From positions 1,415,676 to 1,479,675 of the forward strand of contig NZ_SNYF01000005.1 of the NCBI RefSeq assembly GCF_004362805.1: DNA of 64,000 nt, written 5' to 3'. Of the stretch, positions 46,606 through 55,670 are shown piece by piece (the stretch's first letter is position 1; every line of letters begins with the position of its first letter). The notes below the pieces were generated by a model. That model searched no databases and was not told where the DNA came from. It saw nothing but the letters and a program-made list of their open reading frames with translations. Position numbers and translations under genes: made by a program. The DNA is from Algoriphagus boseongensis (lineage in GTDB: Bacteria; Bacteroidota; Bacteroidia; Cytophagales; Cyclobacteriaceae).

Positions 46606-47496
46606 ATGAAAAAATTCCTGCTGGTTTTCCTCTACCTTGGAATTAGTGGTTTTGGTTTTTCACAAACCAACCGGGTGATGAATTTATTTCTTGAGGGAAC
46701 CCTCCTACACGGAAATATTCCCTACCAAGGCGATACGCTGAGGAAACACCTGCTGGACATTTACCTTCCTCCCAATGCACAAGAAAAAACTCCTTTGGTG
46801 ATTTGGATACATGGAGGAGGCTGGCTGACCAATGACAAATATGCCGACATGAGCTACATGAAGGAAACCATTTCCGCCTTAATGAAAGAAGGATATGCGC
46901 TGGCTTCCATCGATTACCGATTTAGTACCCAAGCTACTTTTCCCGCTCAGATGCTGGATTGCAATGCGGCAATTTCCTTTTTGTATGATCACGCTGAGGA
47001 ATATGGATTGGATAGAGATCGCTTTGCCTTGATGGGTTTTTCTGCTGGAGGACATTTGGCATCCATGGTCGGCCTATCCAAAAACGGCAAGGTTTCAGAT
47101 TTCTTTATCCCAAAATCTAGTCAAAAATTCAGATTTAGGGCAGTAGTTGATTTCTATGGACCGGCAGATTTAACCCTGTTTCCAGGAGCAAATGATCCCA
47201 AATCACCCGAAGGATTACTTATCGGAGCTGCTCCTTTGGATCGTCCCGATTTAGCCAAAGCGGCAAGTCCGGTAAGCTATGTAGACGAAAAGGACCCTCC
47301 ATTTTTGATCATTCATGGAGAAAAAGATGACTTAGTCTCACCTAGACAATCTCAACTTTTGCATTCTTGGCTGAAGGTTAAAAGAGTTCCTTCCGAACTC
47401 ATCATTGTAAAAGACGCTCCACATTTCGGAGCTATGTTTGATGTGGAGGAAATCAGAACAAAAGTCCTAAACTTCTTAAAAGAAAGCATGCAATAA
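46606..47496 (+). CDS. Secreted alpha/beta hydrolase (esterase/lipase-like)
   Basis: The 296-residue protein has a signal peptide (KFLLVFLYLGISGFGFSQ) and a BD-FAE/HSL-like hydrolase fold: oxyanion-hole WIHGGGW, nucleophile Ser146 in MGFSAGGH, acid Asp in HGEKDDLVSP, and His in DAPHFG. It probably cleaves esters. It starts 2 bp after the aldo/keto reductase stop, so the two are tightly coupled. Confidence 0.93.
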   Translation: MKKFLLVFLYLGISGFGFSQTNRVMNLFLEGTLLHGNIPYQGDTLRKHLLDIYLPPNAQEKTPLVIWIHGGGWLTNDKYADMSYMKETISALMKEGYALASIDYRFSTQATFPAQMLDCNAAISFLYDHAEEYGLDRDRFALMGFSAGGHLASMVGLSKNGKVSDFFIPKSSQKFRFRAVVDFYGPADLTLFPGANDPKSPEGLLIGAAPLDRPDLAKAASPVSYVDEKDPPFLIIHGEKDDLVSPRQSQLLHSWLKVKRVPSELIIVKDAPHFGAMFDVEEIRTKVLNFLKESMQ

Positions 47497-47581
47497 ACCC
47501 GCTAATCAAAATCACCTTGCTATTACTGAAAAATTCCAAGTACTTAACAATCAAAACCAAAGAATAAATAAGTCAAATTCC

Positions 47582-49822
47582 ATGAAGACTTTTCCTGACA
47601 AAATCAATCGAAGATCCTTTCTCAAAGTCTCCGCACTTGCAGGAGGTGGAATGATTCTGAGCTTCAATTGGCTGGCGGGATGCAAGCCAAAGGAATTGGA
47701 AACCTTGGGAATGCCGAAGGAATGGTTTAGACTCAATGGGTATATCAAAATCGGGGAAAATGGATTGGTCACCATCATGTCCCCTAATCCAGAAGGCGGA
47801 CAGAACGTCAAAACTTCCATGCCGATGATTGTGGCGGAAGAATTGGATGCAGACTGGAAAAATGTGGTGGTCGAACAAGCTCCGCTTGACACGGACAATT
47901 TCACTCGTCAATTTATCGGAGGAAGCCAAGCGATCCGAATAGGCTGGAATGCTTTGAGAACTGCAGGTGCAACGGCGAGAAACCTACTGATCCAAGCAGC
48001 CGCGCAGACGTGGAATGTTCCTGCAGAAGAAATTACCACCGAACCTGGCTTTGTACTTCATACCGCAAGCGGCAAGAAAGCGCACTTTGGTGAAATGGCC
48101 TCTTTGGCAGCAACCATGCCCGTTCCTGAAGAAATTCCTCTTAAGGAAATCTCCGAATTCAGAATTATTGGTCATTCCCATAAGAATGTGGAGGCAAAAA
48201 ATATCGTCACCGGAAAGCCGCTTTTCGGGATTGATTATAAAAAGCCCGGAATGCTTAAAGCGATGATTATTCATCCCCCAGCACATGGCTTGCGCTTGAA
48301 GTCTTTTGACGATTCTGCTGCGAAAGGCATGCCTGGGATCAAGGCTATTTTTCAAATCAAATCCCATCAGGATGAGTATGAACGAACCTTCTTTGATACT
48401 ACAAGTTTTACGGATTTGGTAGCGATCGTCGGCAATTCCACTTGGGAAGTGATGAATGCCAAAAAGGCAATAAAAGTTGAGTGGGAGCCTTTTTCTACCT
48501 ATGAAGAAAAAAGAGATTGGAACGGAAGAAAGGAAATCAGAACCATTCCGGGTGGCTTAGAAAATGAAGCCAGCCAAATTCAACAAATGGCGGAAGCCTC
48601 CAAAAAGGCCAGAATCGCTCGAAAGGACGGAAACCCTGAAACTGCTTTTGCAAAGGCTGCTAAAGTCATTGAAAGAACTTTCCATGGTCCATTTTTAGCC
48701 CATAACTGCATGGAGCCGATGAATTTCTTTGCACATGTGCAACCTGACCGTATCGATTGTGCCGGCCCGCTTCAGAAACCTGAATTAACCGAACAGGCAC
48801 TTTCTGCTCGTTTGGGAGTTCCAATTGAAAACATTTACATCGACATGACCCGTTTGGGTGGTGGGTATGGCCGTCGCTCTTATGCGCATTGGCTGATCGA
48901 AGCCGCCGTGATTTCCAAGGAAATGAACGCACCGATCCACCTGCAATACACCCGAGAGGATGACATGACCGGGGGAATTTATCGTCCCATGTATCGGGCT
49001 ACCTATAAAGCTGCCCTAGATGAGAATAACAACCTGATTGGATTTCAGGTGAATGCGGGAGGATTAGTCGAGCCCCCACTCTACGCCGATCGATTTCCCG
49101 CTGGAGCTGTTGAAAATTATCTAGCGGAAGAATGGACCGTTGCTTCTAATATTACGGTTGGTTCTTTCCGCGCTCCCCGATCCAATTTTATCGCGGCTGC
49201 TGAGCAGTCTTTCTTGGATGAAGTGGCAGAAGCGGCGGGAAAAGATCCGATCGATTTTCGTTTGGAGCTTTTGAAAAAAGCAAAGGAAAACCCAGTTGGT
49301 GAGCGAAATGATTACGATCCAGATCGCTATGCAGGCGTTTTGGAATTAGTAAAAAGCAAATCCATTTGGGGACAAACTCCAGCTGGAATTTCAAGAGGCG
49401 TTTCGGCTTATTTCTGCCACAACAGCTATGCAGCGCAGGTGGTAGACTTGAAAATCGAAAATGGACAGGTAGTCGTAGAAAAAGTAGTTCAGGCCGTGGA
49501 TTGTGGATTACTGATCAATCCAGATGCTGCCAAAAACCTTTGTGAAGGGGCTGCTGTAGATGGAATCGGAACAGCATTATTTGGAGAATTAAAGTTTGTG
49601 GAAGGAGCCCCTGACCGGACTAATTTTGATGGATACAGAATGATCCGAATGAAAGAGGTTCCAAAAACAATTGAAACCTATTTTGTGGAAAGCCAGGTGG
49701 ATCCAACCGGTTTGGGCGAGCCTGCTTATCCTCCAGTATTTGCCGCATTGGCAAATGCCCTTTATCAAGCCACTGGAAAACGATTCTATAATCAACCTTT
49801 TATAAACCAATTAAACACCTGA
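47582..49822 (+). CDS. Molybdenum hydroxylase large subunit, copy 1 (isoquinoline oxidoreductase-like)
   Basis: The 746-residue protein belongs to the aldehyde oxidase/xanthine dehydrogenase large-subunit family, IorB-like branch. A Tat signal (RR at 10-11, RRSFLKVSALAGGGM) ends in a lipobox with Cys34, so it is a probable Tat lipoprotein. Molybdopterin-binding segments GGSQAIRIGW, GGGYGRRSYAHW and SFRAPRSNF are present, and the active-site Glu is in PTGLGEPAYPP. It probably hydroxylates an N-heterocycle or aldehyde. It is paralogous to the gene at 50392. Confidence 0.92.
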   Translation: MKTFPDKINRRSFLKVSALAGGGMILSFNWLAGCKPKELETLGMPKEWFRLNGYIKIGENGLVTIMSPNPEGGQNVKTSMPMIVAEELDADWKNVVVEQAPLDTDNFTRQFIGGSQAIRIGWNALRTAGATARNLLIQAAAQTWNVPAEEITTEPGFVLHTASGKKAHFGEMASLAATMPVPEEIPLKEISEFRIIGHSHKNVEAKNIVTGKPLFGIDYKKPGMLKAMIIHPPAHGLRLKSFDDSAAKGMPGIKAIFQIKSHQDEYERTFFDTTSFTDLVAIVGNSTWEVMNAKKAIKVEWEPFSTYEEKRDWNGRKEIRTIPGGLENEASQIQQMAEASKKARIARKDGNPETAFAKAAKVIERTFHGPFLAHNCMEPMNFFAHVQPDRIDCAGPLQKPELTEQALSARLGVPIENIYIDMTRLGGGYGRRSYAHWLIEAAVISKEMNAPIHLQYTREDDMTGGIYRPMYRATYKAALDENNNLIGFQVNAGGLVEPPLYADRFPAGAVENYLAEEWTVASNITVGSFRAPRSNFIAAAEQSFLDEVAEAAGKDPIDFRLELLKKAKENPVGERNDYDPDRYAGVLELVKSKSIWGQTPAGISRGVSAYFCHNSYAAQVVDLKIENGQVVVEKVVQAVDCGLLINPDAAKNLCEGAAVDGIGTALFGELKFVEGAPDRTNFDGYRMIRMKEVPKTIETYFVESQVDPTGLGEPAYPPVFAALANALYQATGKRFYNQPFINQLNT

Positions 49823-49922
49823 TTCTAGTTTTACCTACTTGATTTCTAAAGCTTTCAGTTTGAATTTCGTAAGGTTCAAGTAAGCAGAAGTAACTAAATT
49901 TAAAATCTAAATTGAAAATTTT

Positions 49923-50381
49923 ATGGCCCTTTTCAACCTCACAATTAACGGCAAATCCCAACAAGTCGATGTTGATCCAAATACCCCCATGCTTTGGGTT
50001 TTGAGAGATCATCTGGATTTAGTGGGTACTAAATTTGGTTGCGGCATCGCTCAATGTGGAGCTTGCACCATTCATCTGGACGGAAACGCTGTCCGTTCTT
50101 GCCAGCTTCCGGTTTCTGCAGCAGAAGGAGCTAAAATCACCACGATAGAAGGTCTTTCCGAAGAGGGGGATCATCCAGTTCAAAAAGCCTGGTTGGAGCA
50201 TGATGTACCTCAATGCGGCTATTGTCAGGCTGGACAGATCATGAGTGCTGCAGCACTTTTGGCACAGAATCCAAATCCTTCTGATACAGATATTGACAAC
50301 GCAATGAACGGAAATATCTGCCGCTGTGGAACCTACACCCGAATCAAAGCAGCTATTCATACTGCATCCAAAAACCTTTAA
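49923..50381 (+). CDS. Molybdenum hydroxylase [2Fe-2S] small subunit (isoquinoline oxidoreductase-like)
   Basis: The 152-residue protein has two [2Fe-2S] domains. Cys40, Cys45, Cys48 and Cys60 bind the plant-type cluster, and Cys98, Cys101, Cys133 and Cys135 bind the second. It has no signal peptide, so if its partner is exported it must travel in complex (hitch-hiker Tat export). It lies between the two large-subunit genes and may serve either or both. Confidence 0.95.
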   Translation: MALFNLTINGKSQQVDVDPNTPMLWVLRDHLDLVGTKFGCGIAQCGACTIHLDGNAVRSCQLPVSAAEGAKITTIEGLSEEGDHPVQKAWLEHDVPQCGYCQAGQIMSAAALLAQNPNPSDTDIDNAMNGNICRCGTYTRIKAAIHTASKNL

Positions 50382-50391
50382 TTACTAGACT

Positions 50392-52659
50392 ATGGCAACT
50401 GTAAATACAAAATTAGATCGAAGATCATTTTTGAAAGTATCTGCCCTAGCAGGTGGAGGAATGATGCTCAGCTTTAGCTGGCTGGCAGGATGTAAGCCTT
50501 CTTCCAAGGAGGAACTTATGGCGATGCCCAAAGAATGGTTTGAATTGAATAGCTACATCAAAATCGGAGAAAACGGAGCGGTTACGCTTTATTCCCCAAA
50601 CCCGGAATTTGGCTCCAATGTCAAGACATCCATGCCGATGATCTTGGCGGAAGAACTTGATACCGATTGGAAAAATGTATTTGTGGAGCAGGCTGACTTT
50701 TATCCAGAGCGATATGATCGTCAGTTTACAGGAGGAAGCCAAGGGATTCGCCAAGGCTGGAAGCCAATGCGAACTGCAGGGGCAACTGCCCGCGCTATGC
50801 TGATCAATGCAGCTGCGCAAACATGGAATGTTCCGGCCGCTGAGATTACTACTTCCGCTGGAATTTTGGAACATAAGGCAAGTGGAAAAAAAGCCCATTA
50901 TGGTGAAATGGCAAGCTTGGCTGCCACTTTGGAAGTTCCTGAAGAAGTTCCTTTAAAAGACGTCAATACCTTCACTATCGTCGGAAACTCCAAAAAGAAT
51001 GTCGATGGTAAAAAAATCGTAACCGGAAAACCTCTTTTTGGAATTGACCACAAAGTTGAGGGAATGAAATATTCGGCTATCGTGCATCCTCCTGCATTTG
51101 GAATGAAGCTCAAATCTTTTGACAAAAGCTCAGTAAGCGGAATGTCCGGGATTTTAGATGTCTTCCCAATAAATATTTTTAAAGAAGATTACGATAGAAA
51201 CTTCTTTGATACTGCAACTTTCCCTGAGATTTTAGCCATCGTAGGTAACTCCACATGGGAGGTAATGCAAGCCAAAAAATCACTAGTCGCAGAATGGGAA
51301 AATGCCCCTGAGACCAGTTTTAGCATGGCTGGCTTTGGGGGTAGACCAAGCACTCAAGTGAAAGTTCCAGCCGGCTTGGAAAATACTGTAGCTCACAAGG
51401 AGCGAATGGCTGAATACATAAAGAAAAGCGGAACTGTAGTTAGAAGAGATGGAAATCCAGAAGAAGGGTTCAAGAAAGCAGCAAAGGTGATCGAAAGAAC
51501 CTATACTGTTCCTTTCTTGGCTCATAACACCATGGAACCCATGAATTGCTTCGCGGATGTCAAAGGAGATAAAGCGGTGGTCTATGGAGCAACTCAAGCT
51601 CCGGATTTTATCATGAATGCACTTTCTAGCAGTCTTGGCCTACCAAAGGAAAACATCCAAATCAATCTTGCTCGAATGGGTGGAGGTTTTGGAAGAAGAG
51701 CCTATAGCCACCATATGGTAGAAGCTGCTTTAATTTCTCAGAAAATTCAGGCTCCTGTTTCTATGGTTTATACTCGTGAAGATGACATGTCGGCTGGAGT
51801 ATATCGTCCAACCTATTCTGCAACCTACAGAGCTGCTTTGGATGAAAACAATAACCTTTTGGCATTTCACGTGAAAGCTGGAGGGATTCCAGAATCTCCG
51901 CTTCATGCCAATCGTTTTCCTGCAGGAGCTATTGACAATTACTTGGCAGAAAGCTGGGAAATTCCATCCAACATCACCATAGGTGCATTTAGAGCACCTA
52001 GATCCAACTTTATCGCTGGTGCAGAACAAAGCTTCCTGGATGAATTAGCTGAAGCCATGGGCAAGGATCCAATTGAGTTCCGCTTGGAATTACTCAAGAG
52101 AGCTGAGACTAATCCAGTGGGAGAAAACAATGATTATGTTCCTAAGCGATATGCTAGCGTGCTGGAATTAGTAAGAGATAAATCCAATTGGAATAGTCCA
52201 CAACCGAATGTAAGCCGAGGCGTATCTGCTTATTTCTGTCATAATTCTTATGTGGCCGAAGTGGTAGATACAGTAATCAAAGATAATCAACCAGTGGTGG
52301 AGGCTGTATATGCAGCAGTGGATTGCGGAATCGTGATTAACCCAGATTCGGCTAGAAATATGGGTGAAGGTGCTATTGTGGACGGAATTGGAAATGCTTT
52401 CTTTGGAGAGTTAGCCTTTGAAAACGGAGTTCCAACCAAAACCAATTTCGACAAGTATCGAATGATCCGTCACAAAGAAGCACCGAAGAAAATCGAAGTG
52501 CATTTTGTGGATAATGGCGAAGACCCTACCGGATTGGGAGAACCACTCTTCCCTCCTGTGTTTGCAGCTTTGGCAAATTCCCTCTACAAAGCAACAGGCA
52601 AGCGTTACTACGATCAGCCATTTGCGCCTCAATTGGAAATGCAGAATTTGAAGATGTAA
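50392..52659 (+). CDS. Molybdenum hydroxylase large subunit, copy 2 (isoquinoline oxidoreductase-like)
   Basis: The 755-residue protein is a full paralogue of the 47582 gene. The Tat signal is at RR 10-11 and the lipobox Cys at 34, again with the same spacing. It keeps GGSQGIRQGW, GGGFGRRAYSHH, AFRAPRSNF and the catalytic PTGLGEPLFPP. Differences cluster in the substrate-facing and middle regions, so the copies may have different substrates. It starts 10 bp after the small subunit gene and is followed by a strong terminator. Confidence 0.92.
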   Translation: MATVNTKLDRRSFLKVSALAGGGMMLSFSWLAGCKPSSKEELMAMPKEWFELNSYIKIGENGAVTLYSPNPEFGSNVKTSMPMILAEELDTDWKNVFVEQADFYPERYDRQFTGGSQGIRQGWKPMRTAGATARAMLINAAAQTWNVPAAEITTSAGILEHKASGKKAHYGEMASLAATLEVPEEVPLKDVNTFTIVGNSKKNVDGKKIVTGKPLFGIDHKVEGMKYSAIVHPPAFGMKLKSFDKSSVSGMSGILDVFPINIFKEDYDRNFFDTATFPEILAIVGNSTWEVMQAKKSLVAEWENAPETSFSMAGFGGRPSTQVKVPAGLENTVAHKERMAEYIKKSGTVVRRDGNPEEGFKKAAKVIERTYTVPFLAHNTMEPMNCFADVKGDKAVVYGATQAPDFIMNALSSSLGLPKENIQINLARMGGGFGRRAYSHHMVEAALISQKIQAPVSMVYTREDDMSAGVYRPTYSATYRAALDENNNLLAFHVKAGGIPESPLHANRFPAGAIDNYLAESWEIPSNITIGAFRAPRSNFIAGAEQSFLDELAEAMGKDPIEFRLELLKRAETNPVGENNDYVPKRYASVLELVRDKSNWNSPQPNVSRGVSAYFCHNSYVAEVVDTVIKDNQPVVEAVYAAVDCGIVINPDSARNMGEGAIVDGIGNAFFGELAFENGVPTKTNFDKYRMIRHKEAPKKIEVHFVDNGEDPTGLGEPLFPPVFAALANSLYKATGKRYYDQPFAPQLEMQNLKM

Positions 52660-52678
52660 CCTAATTAGATAGAAAAGA

Positions 52679-52716
52679 AAAAGCCTTCCTGATCTTGAAT
52701 TAGGAAGGCTTTTTTA
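52679..52716. terminator. Bidirectional terminator at the end of the exported-enzyme operon
   Basis: AAGCCTTCCT (52681-52690) pairs with AGGAAGGCTT (52702-52711). T-runs follow on both strands, so it serves the operon and the convergent gene at 52733. Confidence 0.9.
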
Positions 52717-52732
52717 TGCAGTTGACAAATAA

Positions 52733-53134
52733 TTAATGAATATCAGGGGTATGAAGATGAGAAGATACCAACTTCCAACCTTCTTCTCGTTCTATCCAAA
52801 CATCAAGAAAATTAACCCCGGAGGATTGCTGAATTCCTTCGATAGAAAGGGTTATTTGCCCTTCTCCATGTACTACACCTGTATTTCCATAAACCCTGGC
52901 AAAAGTCTTTTTCAAGATTAGCTCCTTAATTTCTTTGGTTCTTTTGGAGATAAGGCGAGTTAATTCAGCTTTGGTCTCCGGCTTTCCCTCTGAGCAAATC
53001 AAGAGTCCCTCATTATCAAAAATCTTCTCCAGATTTTCCAGATCACTGTTTTCCCAGATCTTGAATTTTTGACGGGATAGTTCGATTAATTCTGATTCTG
53101 AAATCATAGTTTGTAGCGGTATAGCTTTTGTCAT
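52733..53134 (-). CDS. NTF2/SnoaL-like protein (DUF4440 type), cytoplasmic
   Basis: The 133-residue protein has an NTF2-like fold (LIELSRQKFKIWENSDLENLEKIFDNEGLLI) and ends in SSGVNFLDVWIEREEGWKLVSSHLH. It has no signal peptide, in contrast to the NTF2-like protein at 43355. An internal ATG at 53107 (MISESELIELS) is an equally plausible start. Its function is unknown. Confidence 0.8.
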   Translation of the reverse strand: MTKAIPLQTMISESELIELSRQKFKIWENSDLENLEKIFDNEGLLICSEGKPETKAELTRLISKRTKEIKELILKKTFARVYGNTGVVHGEGQITLSIEGIQQSSGVNFLDVWIEREEGWKLVSSHLHTPDIH

Positions 53135-53208
53135 ACAAACCCTGTGCTAATTCCAGAAAAAGAATGATTAAAGTCTAAAAAAGTCCAATTTTGGGTAATT
53201 ATTTATCC

Positions 53209-54687
53209 TTAGGAAAACCCATGTTGAGCAATTTTCTCGAAAAAGTGCTCTGCAATTTTCAATGGTCTAAACACCAACCTATTCTTCTTTTTCAATGCCC
53301 TGCTCCTTTTTGCAATGTCTTTCAGAGTTTTTAGCACCTCCAAAGTATGATTCCCTTTGTTTATTAAAATGCACTCAGCCATAGCTGCACGACCTGCATC
53401 GGTAATTTCTGCTCGAGAGGCGACACCGAATTTGTGCAAGTTCTCCAAAACCTGAGTTGCCCAAATCACCGGCACATGAGCAGCCTCACAAAGCCATGAA
53501 ATTTCTTCCTGAATCTCGACCAGCCTTTCAAAACCAATTTCCACAGCTAAATCTCCCCGGGCGATCATCACTCCGAAAAATTCTTCTTTCATTCCTTCCA
53601 GAAGCAATTCCGGCAGATTGACCACCGCCTCATGCGTTTCGATTTTCAAGATCACAGGAGGAATTTCATCTGAAAGCTTCCTCATTTCAGTGCGCAGCAT
53701 TATCAGGTCTTCCGGACTTTTTACAAAAGAAAAACCAACCGTATCAGCATATTCGACTGCAAACGGCAGACAAGCACGATCAAAGTCTGTCAAAGCCGGA
53801 ACTTTCAGTTCCGAATCAGGAAAATTGATCCCTTTCTCTTCCTTCAATCTGTTCTTTTTGGCTGAGTTCCTTTCTACAGTTAGTAGTGCTCCTCTTTTAT
53901 TCTTCTTTAAAACTCTTGTTAAAATCAGCCCATCGTCGATAAATACCCTTTCCCCAACGTTTAGCGCCTCCACAACTCCCTTTTCGTTGGGACTTACCAC
54001 CACGTCCTTATCTGAAAAGCCCTCTCCTGAATCACTGAGCCAGAATTTTTCTCCCTTATCGATTTCCACTCTCCCACTTTCTTTTCCCTTTTTGAGTAAA
54101 ACAGTTCTGATCTTTGGCCCTGCCAAATCCAAATGGATTTTACAAGGAATCCCTGATTTCCGACTTTCTTTTCGAATCTCTTTGATCATCTGAAGCCAGA
54201 TAAGCTCCTCATCATGAGCACAATTTATCCTTGCTACTCCCATTCCATTTTTCAGAAGCGATCTGACTAAATCTTTCTCCCTTAAAAAAGATTTATCAAA
54301 AGTAACCATGACTGAAGTGGGCCACTCCTGCAAATGACTCCCAAACAAATGTTCACTGGAAGCTTTGATTTTTTGAGAACCAAATTCCATAGTAACCGCC
54401 GATGAGGCTGAAAAATCAAGTCCAAGCCTTTCTAAAGTAACTTGAATCTGATGCAGCGTATGGCTTTCGCAGCTGGCTAAAGATGAAAGCCCAAATCGAT
54501 GCAACTGAGCCTGCAATTCCTGAATTGGGGTTTTTCTAAGGATCAAATAATGCAGCAAGTTTTTAGCCGATTCCTGTTGGCTTGGGTCTACCCTACCGAG
54601 TAAATCTTTATACTTTTTACTCACCTCCTGCATTTCAGCTTCCAATTCAGTTAGCTGATTTTTTATCTCCAATAGTTCTGGGTTCAT
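53209..54687 (-). CDS. Pyruvate-kinase-like protein, short atypical type
   Basis: The 492-residue protein has pyruvate-kinase barrel motifs: RINCAH, LDLAGPKIRT, FIDDGLI, ILKIET (catalytic Lys), MIARGDLAVE and VIWATQVLE with ASRAEITD. About 120 helical N-terminal residues precede the barrel, and the C-terminal allosteric domain is missing. The metal-binding ARGDLAVE and Lys are intact, so it may be active. I started at the ATG at 54687; a TTG at 54750 adds an unlikely hydrophobic tail. It may act as a kinase on another substrate. Confidence 0.78.
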   Translation of the reverse strand: MNPELLEIKNQLTELEAEMQEVSKKYKDLLGRVDPSQQESAKNLLHYLILRKTPIQELQAQLHRFGLSSLASCESHTLHQIQVTLERLGLDFSASSAVTMEFGSQKIKASSEHLFGSHLQEWPTSVMVTFDKSFLREKDLVRSLLKNGMGVARINCAHDEELIWLQMIKEIRKESRKSGIPCKIHLDLAGPKIRTVLLKKGKESGRVEIDKGEKFWLSDSGEGFSDKDVVVSPNEKGVVEALNVGERVFIDDGLILTRVLKKNKRGALLTVERNSAKKNRLKEEKGINFPDSELKVPALTDFDRACLPFAVEYADTVGFSFVKSPEDLIMLRTEMRKLSDEIPPVILKIETHEAVVNLPELLLEGMKEEFFGVMIARGDLAVEIGFERLVEIQEEISWLCEAAHVPVIWATQVLENLHKFGVASRAEITDAGRAAMAECILINKGNHTLEVLKTLKDIAKRSRALKKKNRLVFRPLKIAEHFFEKIAQHGFS

Positions 54688-54891
54688 ATAATCTGATCTT
54701 TCACCCAATTTCCCAATAAAGCAGCACAAATACAGGTATTTTCTTTCCAAACTGATAAAAATCAGGGATTAAAAAATCCCGCTCATAGTCAATGGATTAG
54801 GCTACCCGAATTTTTATTTCAAATTAAAATGGTAGCGAAAAAGGGCATAGAGGCGTCTAGGGATCAAATTCTAAACTAACCCAAACTATTT

Positions 54892-55611
54892 ATGTACCCA
54901 GCCAAAAGCACTTGGAGAGCAAAATTTCACCTAGTCCTTTCTGTTGTCACCTCAGTGACTCTTCTCTCTTCCTGCATGGGAGACTTGGAAGCTCCAGATT
55001 TTCCTCCTACTGCCTACGTTTCCATTTATCAAGGATCACCAGATGCTCCAGCCATGGATATTTTCGCCAATCAAAACAAGGTGAATCGGGATCCGATGTT
55101 GTTTTCCCAAGCATTGCCATACAATGCATTTTTCCCGGGTGATAGAGACTTCAGATTTGCTTCATTCAATTCAGCCACTTCTCTTTTGGAAAAGGACTTC
55201 AAGCTGGAAGCTGATTCGGTTTACTCCCTATTTGTGGTCAATGAAAGCTCAAATCTTGATGCAGTCTTAATCCAAGATAATTGGGAGGAGCCAAAAGCTG
55301 AAAGTGCACAAGTACGATTAGTTCACCTTTCTCCAGACACCGAAAATGTGTCCCTAGTCATCACTCAAGAATCTACAAAAACTATCGAAAATGTGGCTTT
55401 TAAGGGATCGAGTGAATTTATTGAAATTCCTAAAGGAACAACCACACTGGTGATTAGATCAAAGACCACAAATCAAACACTATTAACTTCTGATGTCCTC
55501 GATCTTAAAGGAAACAGGGTGTATTCTGTCCTCATTAGAGGGCTCAAAGCAGAAAGCAGCGGAAATAAAAAATTGGATTTGCAGATTTTGACCAACTACA
55601 TCAACTATTAA
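54892..55611 (+). CDS. DUF4397-domain lipoprotein
   Basis: The 239-residue protein has a signal with lipobox LSSC (Cys29) and the DUF4397 pattern YVSIYQGSPDAPAMDIFANQN, repeated in the second half (AQVRLVHLSPDTENVSLVI). It is a surface or periplasmic beta-sandwich protein of unknown role. The 204-bp gap upstream contains no gene I can see. Confidence 0.85.
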   Translation: MYPAKSTWRAKFHLVLSVVTSVTLLSSCMGDLEAPDFPPTAYVSIYQGSPDAPAMDIFANQNKVNRDPMLFSQALPYNAFFPGDRDFRFASFNSATSLLEKDFKLEADSVYSLFVVNESSNLDAVLIQDNWEEPKAESAQVRLVHLSPDTENVSLVITQESTKTIENVAFKGSSEFIEIPKGTTTLVIRSKTTNQTLLTSDVLDLKGNRVYSVLIRGLKAESSGNKKLDLQILTNYINY

Positions 55612-55634
55612 AAGCGCCTCATTTTTTAAGCTGG

Positions 55635-55668
55635 AATCCCGGAGCCTAAAGCTTCGGGATTTATTTTT
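55635..55668 (+). terminator. Intrinsic terminator after the DUF4397 gene
   Basis: AATCCCGGAGC (55635-55645) pairs, with one G-T, with GCTTCGGGATT (55651-55661), followed by TATTTTT. It lies just before the convergent channel gene's stop. Confidence 0.85.
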
Positions 55669-55670
55669 GC

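Noticed and set aside
53209..54750. TTG start at 54750 for the pyruvate-kinase-like protein
   Set aside because: The extra 21 residues are hydrophobic, not seen in the family and start from a rare codon; the ATG at 54687 begins the helical region.
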